A DNA stretch of 64,000 nt, taken from positions 1 to 64,000 of the forward strand of contig NZ_JBEWZI010000010.1 of the NCBI RefSeq assembly GCF_040566545.1, read 5' to 3'. The stretch is from Uliginosibacterium flavum (GTDB taxonomy: Bacteria > Pseudomonadota > Gammaproteobacteria > Burkholderiales > Rhodocyclaceae). The notes beneath the pieces were generated by a model. That model was not told the DNA's origin, made no database searches, and saw only the letters and a program-made list of their open reading frames with translations. Each line of letters begins with the position of its first letter. Position 1 is the stretch's first letter. Position numbers and translations under genes: made by a program. This document shows, in pieces, positions 1 to 8,020 of this stretch.

Positions 1-752
1 TGAGCTTTGGCGGTTCGTTGATCCGCCCGGAGGCTACTGGCTATGGCACGGTGTATTTCGTTGAGCAGATGCTCAAGCTGCAGGGGCGAAGTCTCGATGG
101 TTTGCGGGTCAGCGTATCCGGGGCCGGGAATGTGGCGCAATACGCCATTGAAAAGGCCATGCAGCTTGGTGCCAAAGTCGTCACGGCTTCCGATTCCGGC
201 GGCACTGTGGTCGATGAAGATGGCTTTACTCCCGAGAAGCTGGCTGTCCTGATGGATGTGAAGAACAATCTGCACGGGCGCGTATGTGATTATGCGCAGC
301 GGGTTGGAGCTACCTTCCTTGCCGGTGTGCGGCCCTGGTGTGTGCCAGTGGATGTTGCGCTTCCCTGTGCGACCCAGAATGAACTGGACAAGGCGGATGC
401 CGAAACCTTGTTTGAAAACGGAGTGATCTGCGTTGCTGAAGGCGCCAACATGCCCTCGACCGCGGAGGCCGTAAAAGTTTTTGAAGGCAAGGGAGTGCTT
501 TATGCGCCGGGCAAGGCCAGCAATGCTGGCGGTGTCGCCACCTCCGGCCTGGAGATGAGTCAGAATGCCATGCGCTTGGGTTGGCCGCGCGAGGAAGTAG
601 ATGCACGTTTGCGAGAAATCATGATCAATATTCATGAAACCTGCGTGAACTACGGCCGCTCGAAATCCGGCGAGGTCAGTTACGTCAATGGCGCGAATAT
701 CGCGGGGTTTGTGAAAGTGGCCGACGCCATGCTCGCGCAAGGCGTGATCTGA
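1..752 (+). CDS. gdhA: NADP-type glutamate dehydrogenase, C-terminal part (5' end outside window)
   Basis: Cytoplasmic enzyme that interconverts 2-oxoglutarate plus ammonium and glutamate. The reading frame is already open at base 3 and ends with TGA at 750-752, leaving about 249 residues of a protein that is usually near 445; the substrate-binding N-terminal half lies outside the window. The nucleotide-binding domain is clear, with the GAGNVA turn near base 120 followed by TASDSGGTVVDEDG. The Ser where NAD enzymes carry an acidic residue fits NADP use. LPCATQNELD and the EGANMP and APGKASNAGGVA segments are family signatures. It is followed by rnk, aspartate dehydrogenase and an ammonium transporter, so the left end is a nitrogen-assimilation neighbourhood. 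Confidence 0.95.
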   Translation, partial: SFGGSLIRPEATGYGTVYFVEQMLKLQGRSLDGLRVSVSGAGNVAQYAIEKAMQLGAKVVTASDSGGTVVDEDGFTPEKLAVLMDVKNNLHGRVCDYAQRVGATFLAGVRPWCVPVDVALPCATQNELDKADAETLFENGVICVAEGANMPSTAEAVKVFEGKGVLYAPGKASNAGGVATSGLEMSQNAMRLGWPREEVDARLREIMINIHETCVNYGRSKSGEVSYVNGANIAGFVKVADAMLAQGVI

Positions 753-799
753 GTCGGCGCCTTCCTGGTTGCTGTTAAAAATTAGTGGAAGAAAACGTC

Positions 800-1213
800 A
801 TGGCAGAATTGCCCCCCATTACCGTATCGAGTCTGGATCTGGAGCGACTGTATTCCTTGCTCGGCAAACTGCCGGCCGAAAATTTTGCCAGTGCAGTCGC
901 GCTGGAAAATGAGCTGATGCGCGCCAACATTCTGGAAGCTGACCAGATGCCACCAGACGTAGTCACGATGCGTTCGGTTGTGCGCTTTGTGATTGACCCG
1001 AGCGGGAAAGAGTTTGAACTGGTGCTTTGTTACCCGGATGAAATGGATGACAACCCGAATAAGGTATCCATTCTTGCCCCGATTGGCGCGGCCATTTTGG
1101 GATTGTCCGTAGGGCAGGAAATCGAGTGGCCAGCGCCCGCTGGTGGCAATGTCTCGGTCCGGATTGTTGCCGTGACCTGGCAGCCGGAGCGAGTGGGGAT
1201 GCTGTCTTTGTGA
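800..1213 (+). CDS. rnk: Rnk-type nucleoside diphosphate kinase regulator (GreA/GreB-like fold)
   Basis: 137-residue protein matching Rnk in size and layout: a short N-terminal helical part and a C-terminal FKBP-like GreA/GreB domain (VVTMRSVVRFVI, KVSILAPIGAAILGLSVGQEIEWP). Proteins of this family bind RNA polymerase near the secondary channel and affect nucleoside diphosphate kinase levels. An in-frame GTG exists at 785, but the ATG at 800 is preferred because GTGGAAGA (785-792) then acts as its ribosome binding site and the length matches the family. It lies 47 nt after gdhA. An AT-rich stretch around 775-784 could hold its own -10 element. Confidence 0.85.
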   Translation: MAELPPITVSSLDLERLYSLLGKLPAENFASAVALENELMRANILEADQMPPDVVTMRSVVRFVIDPSGKEFELVLCYPDEMDDNPNKVSILAPIGAAILGLSVGQEIEWPAPAGGNVSVRIVAVTWQPERVGMLSL

Positions 1214-1266
1214 AAGTGGGTTCCTCTCAGAGCGGGCACGCAACCGAACCATTAGTCGGAGATGAA

Positions 1267-2064
1267 ATGAGCCTTCAACGTAGAAAACTGAAACTGGCCA
1301 TCGTTGGCTGCGGATTTCTTGGCAGGATTGTGGCTGAAGCCTGGAAAAATGGGCTCTTGCCGGAATACGAGCTGGTTGCTTGCCTGTCACGCAACCCGGA
1401 GTCCGCCCGCTCGCTGGCAGACAGCTACAAATGCAAGGCCTGCGCCGATCTCGGCGAGCTGCTGGAACTGGCGCCCGACTATGTTGTTGAGGCCGCTTCG
1501 CCCGGCGCCGTCAAGGAAATCGCGGAAGCGGTTTTATCGGCAGGGGCAAATCTCGTCTTGCTGTCCATCGGCGCGCTCGCCGACGCCAGCTTTCTGGCGC
1601 GCATCGAAGCCTGTGCGCGTGCCAACGGCCGGCGTGTCCATCTGGCTTCGGGCGCCATCGGCGGTTTCGACGTACTGCGCACCGCGGCGCTGATGAGCGC
1701 CATTGAAGCCAGTATCACCACAGAAAAAGGCCCTAACTCACTGCGCAATACCGCTGTCTTCAGCGAAGACTTGCTTGATGCCAGCGACAAGCGCGAAGTT
1801 TTTTCCGGCAACGCACGCGATGCCATTGCGCTTTTTCCGACCAAAGTCAATGTGGCCGTAGCTACTGCGCTCGCCACTGCCGGTGCTGATGCCACCCGAG
1901 TGAGTATCAATAGCGTAGCCGGCTTCAAGGGCGACGATCACCGCATAGAAGTCCGTGGCGAGGAGGTTCATGTCGTCGTCGATATTTACTCGCGGACCAG
2001 CGCCATCGCAGGCTGGAGCGTGGTTGCGTTGCTGCAAAATCTGGTTTCTCCGATCGCATTCTGA
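1267..2064 (+). CDS. nadX: L-aspartate dehydrogenase
   Basis: 265-residue NAD(P)-dependent L-aspartate dehydrogenase. The family converts aspartate to iminoaspartate for NAD synthesis or runs in the aminating direction. The N-terminal Rossmann motif is AIVGCGFLGRIVAE. The central segment LASGAIGGFDVLR and the C-terminal FPTKVNVAVATALA and FKGDDHRIEV stretches are characteristic. The ATG at 1267 has GGAG at 1258-1261; the open frame extends upstream into rnk, but that part has no homology. The gene starts 53 nt after rnk and may be cotranscribed with it. Its place between glutamate dehydrogenase and an ammonium transporter suggests ammonium-linked aspartate metabolism as well as a role in NAD synthesis. 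Confidence 0.88.
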   Translation: MSLQRRKLKLAIVGCGFLGRIVAEAWKNGLLPEYELVACLSRNPESARSLADSYKCKACADLGELLELAPDYVVEAASPGAVKEIAEAVLSAGANLVLLSIGALADASFLARIEACARANGRRVHLASGAIGGFDVLRTAALMSAIEASITTEKGPNSLRNTAVFSEDLLDASDKREVFSGNARDAIALFPTKVNVAVATALATAGADATRVSINSVAGFKGDDHRIEVRGEEVHVVVDIYSRTSAIAGWSVVALLQNLVSPIAF

Positions 2065-2224
2065 GCGATTTGATTGAACTGTATGGAGAATGCTTCGGGC
2101 CGCCTGTGAGTCGCATTGCAGCTGTTTGCGAGCTTGTTTCTTAGTGTCCGCAGAGGCCAGAATTGGCAGACCGCTTTCCTGAGTAAGCGCCGTTCTGTGG
2201 CGGTTTACAGGTCTGCTTAAAATG

Positions 2225-2257
2225 AAAAAAAAGCCCACGGCATGCCGTGGGCTTTTT
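2225..2257. terminator. Bidirectional intrinsic terminator between nadX and amt
   Basis: A 9-bp stem GCCCACGGC / GCCGTGGGC (2233-2241 and 2244-2252) is flanked by an A-run on the left and a T-run on the right, so it can terminate transcription in both directions. It lies after nadX on the plus strand and after amt on the minus strand, which are convergent. Confidence 0.9.
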
Positions 2258-2315
2258 GTTGAGATTGTCAGGTCGGGCTGAAAAGTCCGACAGACTTGAT
2301 TGTTTGCTACCAAAA

Positions 2316-3518
2316 TTACCAGTTGGTTTCCCGTTCCGGAGACGCACCGATTTTATGAATGGACAAATCGGCACCGTGGAATTCCTCTTCGGGATCCAGA
2401 CGCAGGCTGATGAATTTCCTGATCGTGCCGTACACGATACCGCCACCGACTACCGCCACCAGAATGCCGGCGAGGGTGCCGAGTATCTGCGCCCAGAAAC
2501 TCACACCGCCCATGCCGCCCAGTGCGGTCTGGCCGAAGATGCCGGCGGCGATGCCACCCCAGGCGCCGCACAGACCATGCAAGGGCCATACGCCGAGCAC
2601 GTCGTCGATCTTCCAGTGGTTTTGTACTTTGGTGAACATGTAGACGAACAGTCCGCCGGCGACACCGCCGACGACCAGCGCGCCCAGCGGGTGCATCAGA
2701 TCCGAGCCGGCACACACGGCGACCAAGCCGGCGAGCGGGCCGTTATGCACGAAGCCCGGGTCGTTCTTGCCAGCAACCAGCGCGACCAGCGTGCCGCCGA
2801 CCAGTGCCATCAGCGAGTTGACCGCGACCAGACCGGTGATCGCTTCCATTTTTTGCGCGCTCATCACGTTGAAGCCGAACCAGCCCACGGTGAGAATCCA
2901 GGCGCCCAAGGCGAGGAAGGGGATGCTTGAAGGCGGGTGCGCCGAAATGCCACCGTCCTTGTTGTAGCGACCACGGCGGGCGCCGAGCAGCAACACCGCA
3001 ACCAGTCCGATCCAGCCGCCCATGGCATGCACCACCACGCTGCCGGCGAAGTCATGGAACTTGGCGCCGAACACGGCCTCCACCCAGGGCTGGATGCCGA
3101 AGTTGTCGTTCCAGGCAATGCCTTCGAAGAAAGGGTAGACGAAGCCGACCAAGGCGAAGGTGGCTGCCATCTGTGGCGAGAAGCGCGCGCGTTCGGCGAT
3201 GCCGCCGGAGATGATGGCGGGGATTGCTGCGGCGAAGGTCAGCAGGAAGAAGAATTTGACCAGTCCGTAGCCATTACTCACGGCCAGGGTTTCGGCACCC
3301 GTGAAGAAATGTATGCCGTAGGCGACGCCGTAGCCGATGAAGAAGTAGGCGATGGTCGAGACGCAGAAATCGACGAGGATCTTGACCAGGGCGTTGACCT
3401 GATTCTTGCGACGCACGGTTCCCAATTCCAGAAAGGCGAAGCCAGCGTGCATCGCCAGCACCATGATGGCGCCTAACAGAATGAAAAGTACGTCAGTTTG
3501 GGTTTTGAACTGCTCCAT
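2316..3518 (-). CDS. amt: Ammonium transporter, Amt/AmtB family
   Basis: 400-residue inner-membrane ammonium channel with about eleven hydrophobic helices. Family signatures are present: the first helix LFILLGAIMVLAMHAGFAFLE, FEGIAWNDNFGIQP, DFAGSVVVHAMGGWIGL, and the pore-His regions. The frame is open 13 codons further upstream, but the start at 3518 has a GGAG motif about 7 nt before the ATG and gives a normal N terminus. No glnK lies beside it, unlike the common glnK-amtB pairing. The upstream region carries a sigma54-type -24/-12 element and NtrC-like palindromes, so nitrogen-limitation control is likely. The bidirectional terminator at 2225-2257 ends the transcript. Confidence 0.95.
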   Translation of the reverse strand: MEQFKTQTDVLFILLGAIMVLAMHAGFAFLELGTVRRKNQVNALVKILVDFCVSTIAYFFIGYGVAYGIHFFTGAETLAVSNGYGLVKFFFLLTFAAAIPAIISGGIAERARFSPQMAATFALVGFVYPFFEGIAWNDNFGIQPWVEAVFGAKFHDFAGSVVVHAMGGWIGLVAVLLLGARRGRYNKDGGISAHPPSSIPFLALGAWILTVGWFGFNVMSAQKMEAITGLVAVNSLMALVGGTLVALVAGKNDPGFVHNGPLAGLVAVCAGSDLMHPLGALVVGGVAGGLFVYMFTKVQNHWKIDDVLGVWPLHGLCGAWGGIAAGIFGQTALGGMGGVSFWAQILGTLAGILVAVVGGGIVYGTIRKFISLRLDPEEEFHGADLSIHKIGASPERETNW

Positions 3519-3550
3519 CTTGGACTCCGTTTTGCACAATGGCGGAGCTA

Positions 3551-3568
3551 TAAGCATGAAGTAAGCCA
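3551..3568 (-). promoter_or_regulatory. Sigma54-type (-24/-12) promoter of amt
   Basis: On the minus strand the sequence reads TGGC, nine bases, then TGCTTA. This gives the GG-N10-GC spacing expected for RpoN promoters. The predicted start near 3542 leaves a leader of about 24 nt before the amt ATG at 3518. Confidence 0.65.
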
Positions 3569-3631
3569 GAGTTGTATTCTATATAAATCAATGGTTTGGT
3601 TTGCCCTTGTGGGCAAAAAGGCTGTCGCCTG

Positions 3632-3678
3632 TGCGCTGTATCTGTGCATGTCTTGAGTTTGTGCACTGATTGAGTGCT
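3632..3678. promoter_or_regulatory. Paired NtrC-like enhancer sites upstream of amt
   Basis: Two palindromes follow the TGCAC-N7-GTGCA pattern of NtrC sites: TGCGC-N7-GTGCA at 3632-3648 and TGCAC-N7-GTGCT at 3662-3678. Their centres are 30 bp apart, about three helical turns. They sit roughly 100-130 bp upstream of the predicted amt start, the usual enhancer position. Confidence 0.6.
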
Positions 3679-3737
3679 TCTGCATTGCGGTGCATGAGTG
3701 TTGTTGAGCACGTTTTTGAGCTTATACGCTCGTTCTG

Positions 3738-3800
3738 TAGAGCGGCTACCCGCTTGCTTCTTCAGCATGTCTGTCTGTAGAGGTCCGCTGCTGGCTGATC
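3738..3800. repeat. Dispersed AGAGCCGC-family intergenic repeat, degenerate copy
   Basis: Contains AGAGCGGCT, CTTCTTCAGCATG, CTGTAGAGGTCCGC and ATCTTCGAGCATG, the same word set as the other copies of this family in the window. It lies in the 469-bp gene-free stretch 3519-3987 between the divergent amt and trpB2 genes. Confidence 0.5.
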
Positions 3801-3817
3801 TTCGAGCATGTTCGTTG

Positions 3818-3834
3818 TGCACTGACGATGTGCG
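3818..3834. promoter_or_regulatory. Third NtrC-like palindrome in the amt-trpB2 intergenic region
   Basis: TGCAC-N7-GTGCG, one base off the arm symmetry of the other two sites. It is about 275 bp from the amt start and 154 bp before the trpB2 ATG. It could help activate amt or act on trpB2, though no sigma54 promoter was seen for trpB2. Confidence 0.35.
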
Positions 3835-3943
3835 CGCGTTTGGCGCAGATCATGGTCACGGATGAGGCGCTCGTTTAGGCTGCGTTTTCCATGACGGACG
3901 CCTGCTCGTTCCCTCTCCTTGGATGGGCGAGTGGAGCATTCAG

Positions 3944-3962
3944 AGTCGCGACGCGACTTTTC
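3944..3962 (+). terminator. Terminator-like hairpin in the trpB2 leader
   Basis: Perfect 6-bp stem AGTCGC / GCGACT with a 3-nt loop, followed by TTTTC, ending 26 nt before the trpB2 ATG. It could attenuate readthrough into trpB2 or mark an upstream RNA end. No leader peptide with Trp codons was found. Confidence 0.35.
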
Positions 3963-3987
3963 CCAAAAAATACGCTGGAGACAAGCA

Positions 3988-5352
3988 ATGCCTGATCGTA
4001 ATCGTTACCTGCTCGAAGAAGCCCGCATGCCGGGGCAGTGGTACAACATCGCGGCCGATCTGCCTACGCCGCCCGCACCGCCGCTGCACCCGGGGACCGG
4101 TCAGCCGATTGGTCCTGACGATCTGGCGCCGCTCTTCCCCCAAGCCATCATCGCGCAGGAAATGAGCACCGAGCGTTACATCGACATTCCCGAGCCGGTG
4201 CAGGAGGTGTTCAAGATGTGGCGTCCCAGCCCCTTGTTCCGCGCGCGTCGTCTGGAAAAGGCGCTCGGCACGCCGGCCAAGATCTATTACAAGTACGAGG
4301 GCGTCTCGCCCGCTGGCAGTCACAAACCCAACTCCGCCATCCCGCAGGCCTGGTACAACGCGCAGGAAGGCGTGAAGAAACTATGCACCGAAACCGGCGC
4401 CGGCCAGTGGGGCAGCTCGCTGGCGTTTGCTGGCGGACTCTTCGGGCTGGAGGTCACGGTGTATCAGGTGCGTGTGTCTTACGACCAGAAACCGTATCGC
4501 CGCGCCATGATGGAAACTTGGGGCGCGCAGTGCATCCCGTCGCCCTCGAACACCACCGATGCCGGCCGCGCCGCGCTGGCGAAAGATCCGAACTTCATGG
4601 GCTCGCTCGGTCTGGCGATTTCCGAGGCGGTCGAAGTCGCCGCCAAGAATGAAGACACCAAATATGCGCTCGGCTCGGTGCTCAACCACGTGCTGCTGCA
4701 CCAGACCATCGTCGGGCAGGAAGCCATCCTGCAGATGGAAATGGCCGGTGACGATCCGGACGTGATCATCGGCTGTACCGGCGGCGGCTCGAATTTTGCC
4801 GGCATCGCCTTCCCCTTCCTGGGCCAGCAATTGCGTGGCGAGCATGGCAAACGCCGTTTCGTCGCGGTGGAGCCGGCCGCCTGCCCAAGCCTGTCACGCG
4901 GCAAGTTCGCCTACGACTTCGGCGACACGGCACGCCTGACGCCGCTGGTGAAGATGCACACGCTGGGATCCACCTTCACGCCGCCGGGCTTTCACGCTGG
5001 CGGCCTGCGCTATCACGGCATGGCGCCGATGCTCAGTCATGTGGCCGATCTCGGTTTGATCGAAGCCCAGGCCTATCAGCAGAAAGCCTGTTTCGAAGCC
5101 GGCGTGCTGTTTGCCCGCACCGAAGGCATCGTGCCGGCGCCCGAAGCCACTCACGCCGTCAAGGGCGCCATCGAAGAAGCACTGCGCTGCAAACGCGAAG
5201 GCAAGGCCGAGACCATCCTGTTCTGCCTGTCCGGTCACGGCCACATGGACATGGCTGCGTATCAGGCCTACTTCGACGGCAATCTGCTTGATCAGGACTA
5301 CGACGAGAACGAGCTGGCGATGGCTTTGTCATTGCTCCCGCAGGTCGCATGA
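3988..5352 (+). CDS. trpB2: TrpB2-type tryptophan synthase beta-like PLP enzyme
   Basis: 454-residue fold-type II PLP enzyme of the TrpB2 branch, longer than ordinary TrpB by an N-terminal extension. The PLP lysine is K113 in GSHKPN, the phosphate-binding glycine loop is GCTGGGSN near residue 255, and ETGAGQWG matches the catalytic glutamate region. TrpB2 enzymes make tryptophan from indole and serine, often without a TrpA partner. No trpA, trpF or other trp gene is near, so this is a stand-alone copy that may salvage indole. The start at 3988 has GGAG at 3977-3980; an open extension upstream runs through the hairpin at 3944 and is not used. Confidence 0.88.
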   Translation: MPDRNRYLLEEARMPGQWYNIAADLPTPPAPPLHPGTGQPIGPDDLAPLFPQAIIAQEMSTERYIDIPEPVQEVFKMWRPSPLFRARRLEKALGTPAKIYYKYEGVSPAGSHKPNSAIPQAWYNAQEGVKKLCTETGAGQWGSSLAFAGGLFGLEVTVYQVRVSYDQKPYRRAMMETWGAQCIPSPSNTTDAGRAALAKDPNFMGSLGLAISEAVEVAAKNEDTKYALGSVLNHVLLHQTIVGQEAILQMEMAGDDPDVIIGCTGGGSNFAGIAFPFLGQQLRGEHGKRRFVAVEPAACPSLSRGKFAYDFGDTARLTPLVKMHTLGSTFTPPGFHAGGLRYHGMAPMLSHVADLGLIEAQAYQQKACFEAGVLFARTEGIVPAPEATHAVKGAIEEALRCKREGKAETILFCLSGHGHMDMAAYQAYFDGNLLDQDYDENELAMALSLLPQVA

Positions 5353-5395
5353 CAGGACTGAGCAATGCGTGCTGAGGATTGCGTTAATCGCTCAG

Positions 5396-5455
5396 CCATG
5401 CCTGAAGAGCCGCGCCCGGCAAGCCTCTGCAAGCACTCTGCCTGCAGAGGCTTGC
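5396..5455. repeat. Dispersed AGAGCCGC-family repeat after trpB2
   Basis: Begins CATGCCTGAAGAGCCGC and continues into a perfect 12-bp inverted repeat, GCAAGCCTCTGC / GCAGAGGCTTGC, around a 13-nt loop. It lies about 45 nt after the trpB2 stop codon. Confidence 0.7.
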
Positions 5456-5586
5456 TGCTATTGGATGTTCTGGGTTGGTGCTTGAAGATCCTTGTTGTGT
5501 GCGGTTCTTCGAGCTTTGCCGGTGAGCTGGATCTGCCCGTGATTTTTCTCTGATAGTCTCCAGCACCTGATCCGCAGGAGCCGCCG

Positions 5587-6300
5587 ATGTCCGATTCCGT
5601 CAATTTCGCCAGCGCGCTACGCGCCGCTCTCGCTGCCAAGGCCGACCCCGTGCGCGCCGCACCGATGGCCGCCTATATGAAGCAACGCTTCGTGTTTTTC
5701 GGCATCCCGACGTCGGCCCGGCGCGCGGCAGTGAAGCCCTTGATCGCGACGCTGGGCAAGGCGCCGGAGGCTGACTGGCTGCTGGGCGTGGCGGAAGCCT
5801 TGTGGGAGTTTGACGAACGCGAATGTCAGTACGTGGCGGTTGATCTGCTGGTGAAATTTGCCGGGCGACTGGAGGCGCGGCACGAGCCGCAGTTGGTGGC
5901 GCTGGTGCGGGCGAAGGCCTGGTGGGATTCGGTGGACCTGCTTGCTGCGCATGTCTATGGCACGCTGTGCCGCAAGGCGCCAGAACTGCGGCTGCGCCTG
6001 GATGGGTATGCCACGCATGAGGATCTGTGGCTGCGCCGGGTGGCGATCCTGTCTCAGTTGAACTACGCCGCCGAGACGGATCGTGCACGCCTCGCGGCCG
6101 CGCTGACGGCAAATCTGGGGCAAAGTGATTTCTTCATTCGCAAGGCGATGGGTTGGGCTTTGCGCCAGTTTGCGCGGACTGATCCGGACTGGGTATGTGC
6201 CTGGCTCGATGCGCATGCCGGACAGGTGTCCGGGCTGACCCGGCGCGAAGCGCTCAAGCGCATTCAGGGAGATCAGCCGGAATCCGAGCCCCCTGCTTAG
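5587..6300 (+). CDS. AlkD-like DNA alkylation repair protein (HEAT-repeat glycosylase)
   Basis: 237-residue all-helical protein of the AlkC/AlkD family, which removes alkylated bases such as N7-methylguanine or N3-methyladenine without base flipping. Visible motifs are WWDSVD at 112-117, with D114 matching the catalytic Asp of AlkD, LWLRRVAI with the DNA-contacting Arg, and FFIRKAMGWALR near 183. AGGAG lies 8 nt before the ATG. It stands alone between trpB2 and the convergent purT, with no SOS-like box visible. Confidence 0.85.
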   Translation: MSDSVNFASALRAALAAKADPVRAAPMAAYMKQRFVFFGIPTSARRAAVKPLIATLGKAPEADWLLGVAEALWEFDERECQYVAVDLLVKFAGRLEARHEPQLVALVRAKAWWDSVDLLAAHVYGTLCRKAPELRLRLDGYATHEDLWLRRVAILSQLNYAAETDRARLAAALTANLGQSDFFIRKAMGWALRQFARTDPDWVCAWLDAHAGQVSGLTRREALKRIQGDQPESEPPA

Positions 6301-6432
6301 GTCAGAAATGCGCAGGCGCCTTCGGCTTCTCCGACCTGCCGATCTGCCGGTGGGCGATCTCTGCAGATCCGCATCCAGAAAGACTCTTCAGGTTTTCCTC
6401 GGAATCAGTTTTCAGGGTAATTGTGAGGCCGA

Positions 6433-6464
6433 AAACAATAAAAACACCTGTCTCTGTCAGGTGT
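6433..6464 (-). terminator. Intrinsic terminator of purT
   Basis: Stem ACACCTG / CAGGTGT (6444-6450, 6458-6464) with a 7-nt loop. On the minus strand it is followed by TTTTTATTGTTTT, about 50 nt after the purT stop codon. Confidence 0.85.
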
Positions 6465-6515
6465 GCATGAGTTTGCAGGGCCGACTGATCATCCGGCAGC
6501 AAGCCCTCGTCCGCC

Positions 6516-7712
6516 TCACCCTTCGCAGGGTTTGACCTTGTTGGCGCAGGCGGTGGCGCGAGCCCGGGCGGTCTCTACATCATCGGCACTGGCTACGGCG
6601 ACGCCCATGCGGCGGCGTTCGAAGGCTTCCGGTTTGCCGAACAGGCGGATATCTGATTCGGGTACCTGCAGGGCTTCGTCTACGTCTTCGAAGAGGATGC
6701 CAGTGGCGTTCATGTTGCCGTAGATCACGGCACTGGCCCCCGGGCGGCGCAGGCTGACATCCACCGGCAGGCCGAGGATGGCGCGTGCATGCAGATCGAA
6801 TTGCGAGAAGCGCTGCGAGGCGATGGTGACGAGGCCGGTGTCGTGCGGGCGCGGGCTGACTTCGGAGAACCAGACTTGTTCGCCCTTGACGAAAAGCTCC
6901 ACGCCGAAGACGCCACGCCCGCCCAGCGCGGTGGTGACCTTGTCGGCGATTTCGCGCGAGCGATGCAGGGCCAGTGGCAGCATGGCTTGCGGTTGCCAGC
7001 TTTCGACGTAATCGCCGCGTACCTGGACGTGGCCGACCGGCGCGCAGAAACGGGTTTCGATTTCGCCCTTGGCGTTATTGGCGCGTACGGTGAGCAGGGT
7101 GATTTCGTAGTCGAAGTCGATGAAGCCTTCGACAATGATGCGGCTCTGCTTCACACGCCCGCCGGTGGCTGCGTATTCCCAGGCATCGGCGATATCGGCT
7201 TCGCTGCGGATGACTGATTGGCCCTTGCCGGACGAGGACATCACCGGTTTGATGACGCAAGGGTAGCCGACCTGGTGGATGGCGGCCTGCAGTTGTTCAA
7301 GCGTGTCGGCAAAGGCGTAGGGCGAGGTGGGCAGGCCGAGTTCCTCGGCGGCCAGGCGACGGATGCCTTCGCGATGCATGGTGAGCTGGGTGGCGCGCGC
7401 GGTGGGCACGACGGTGGCGAGGCCGTCCGCTTCGATGCGGGCGAGTTCGTCGGTGGCGATGGCTTCGATTTCCGGCACGATGATGTGCGGGCGCTCCAGC
7501 TCCACGAGTGCGCGCAGGGCCTTGGGGTCGGTCATGTCGATGCAGTGCCAGCGGTGCGCCACCTGATGCCCCGGCGCGTGCGGATAACGGTCCACTGCGA
7601 TCACTTCGACGCCGAAGCGCTGCAGCGCGATGATCACTTCCTTGCCGAGTTCGCCGGAGCCCAGCAGCATGACGCGGGTAGCGGAAGGGGAGAGCGGGGT
7701 GCCGATGTGCAT
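6516..7712 (-). CDS. purT: Formate-dependent GAR transformylase (PurT)
   Basis: 398-residue ATP-grasp enzyme that makes formyl-GAR from formate, ATP and GAR in purine synthesis. It aligns with PurT throughout: VMLLGSGELGKE, VPEIEAIATDEL, KPVMSSSGKGQS (ATP-binding loop), EITLLTV, GVELFV and SEVSPRPHDTG. The start at 7712 (or an in-frame ATG at 7721) matches the family N terminus. The frame is open much further upstream, but that part is translated from heptamer repeats and is not protein. A TTAAAAT box at 7750-7744 on the minus strand could be the -10 element, giving a leader of only 15-25 nt. Confidence 0.93.
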   Translation of the reverse strand: MHIGTPLSPSATRVMLLGSGELGKEVIIALQRFGVEVIAVDRYPHAPGHQVAHRWHCIDMTDPKALRALVELERPHIIVPEIEAIATDELARIEADGLATVVPTARATQLTMHREGIRRLAAEELGLPTSPYAFADTLEQLQAAIHQVGYPCVIKPVMSSSGKGQSVIRSEADIADAWEYAATGGRVKQSRIIVEGFIDFDYEITLLTVRANNAKGEIETRFCAPVGHVQVRGDYVESWQPQAMLPLALHRSREIADKVTTALGGRGVFGVELFVKGEQVWFSEVSPRPHDTGLVTIASQRFSQFDLHARAILGLPVDVSLRRPGASAVIYGNMNATGILFEDVDEALQVPESDIRLFGKPEAFERRRMGVAVASADDVETARARATACANKVKPCEG

Positions 7713-7793
7713 GGTGAGCATGAGGTGGGCCGGAAAGGCCGCTATTTTAACGCGGCGCGTGGTTTTGGTGAGCTGATCTGTCTCAGTGGCAGG

Positions 7794-7870
7794 TGTGCTG
7801 AAGAGCCGCGCAGGGCGGCCTTGTCCTGATAGGCGTGCTGCAGAGCAAGGCGGGATGCGGCTCTTAGGGC
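7794..7870. repeat. Dispersed AGAGCCGC-family repeat upstream of purT
   Basis: CTGAAGAGCCGC at the left and GCGGCTCTTAG at the right form the terminal inverted repeat; GGCCTTG and CAAGGC extend it inwards around a CTGCAGAG core. It lies in the 466-bp gene-free stretch 7713-8178 and ends 8 bp before the heptamer array. Confidence 0.75.
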
Positions 7871-7877
7871 ATGATGT

Positions 7878-7950
7878 GTCGCAAGTCGCAAGTCGCAAGT
7901 CGCAAGTCGCAAGTCGCAAGTCGCAAGTCGCAAGTCGCAAGTCGCAAGTC
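7878..7950. repeat. Heptanucleotide tandem array, ten perfect GTCGCAA units
   Basis: Ten identical 7-bp units plus a terminal GTC, with no mismatch. The same unit occurs six times at 27638-27679. Unit length and purity suggest recent slippage growth, so copy number may vary between strains. Confidence 0.97.
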
Positions 7951-8020
7951 AAAAGCGCCCTCTCCCGGCGCTGCGCGCCACCCTCTCCCCCAAGGGGCGA
8001 GGGACAGGCCTCGCCAAGCC

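Noticed and set aside
7878..7950. CRISPR array
   Set aside because: Units are 7 bp and directly adjacent, with no spacers and no cas genes.
7713..7952. N-terminal extension of PurT through the heptamer repeats
   Set aside because: The extension is a translated repeat (CDLRLAT units), has no family match, and the PurT start at 7712 or 7721 agrees with homologues.
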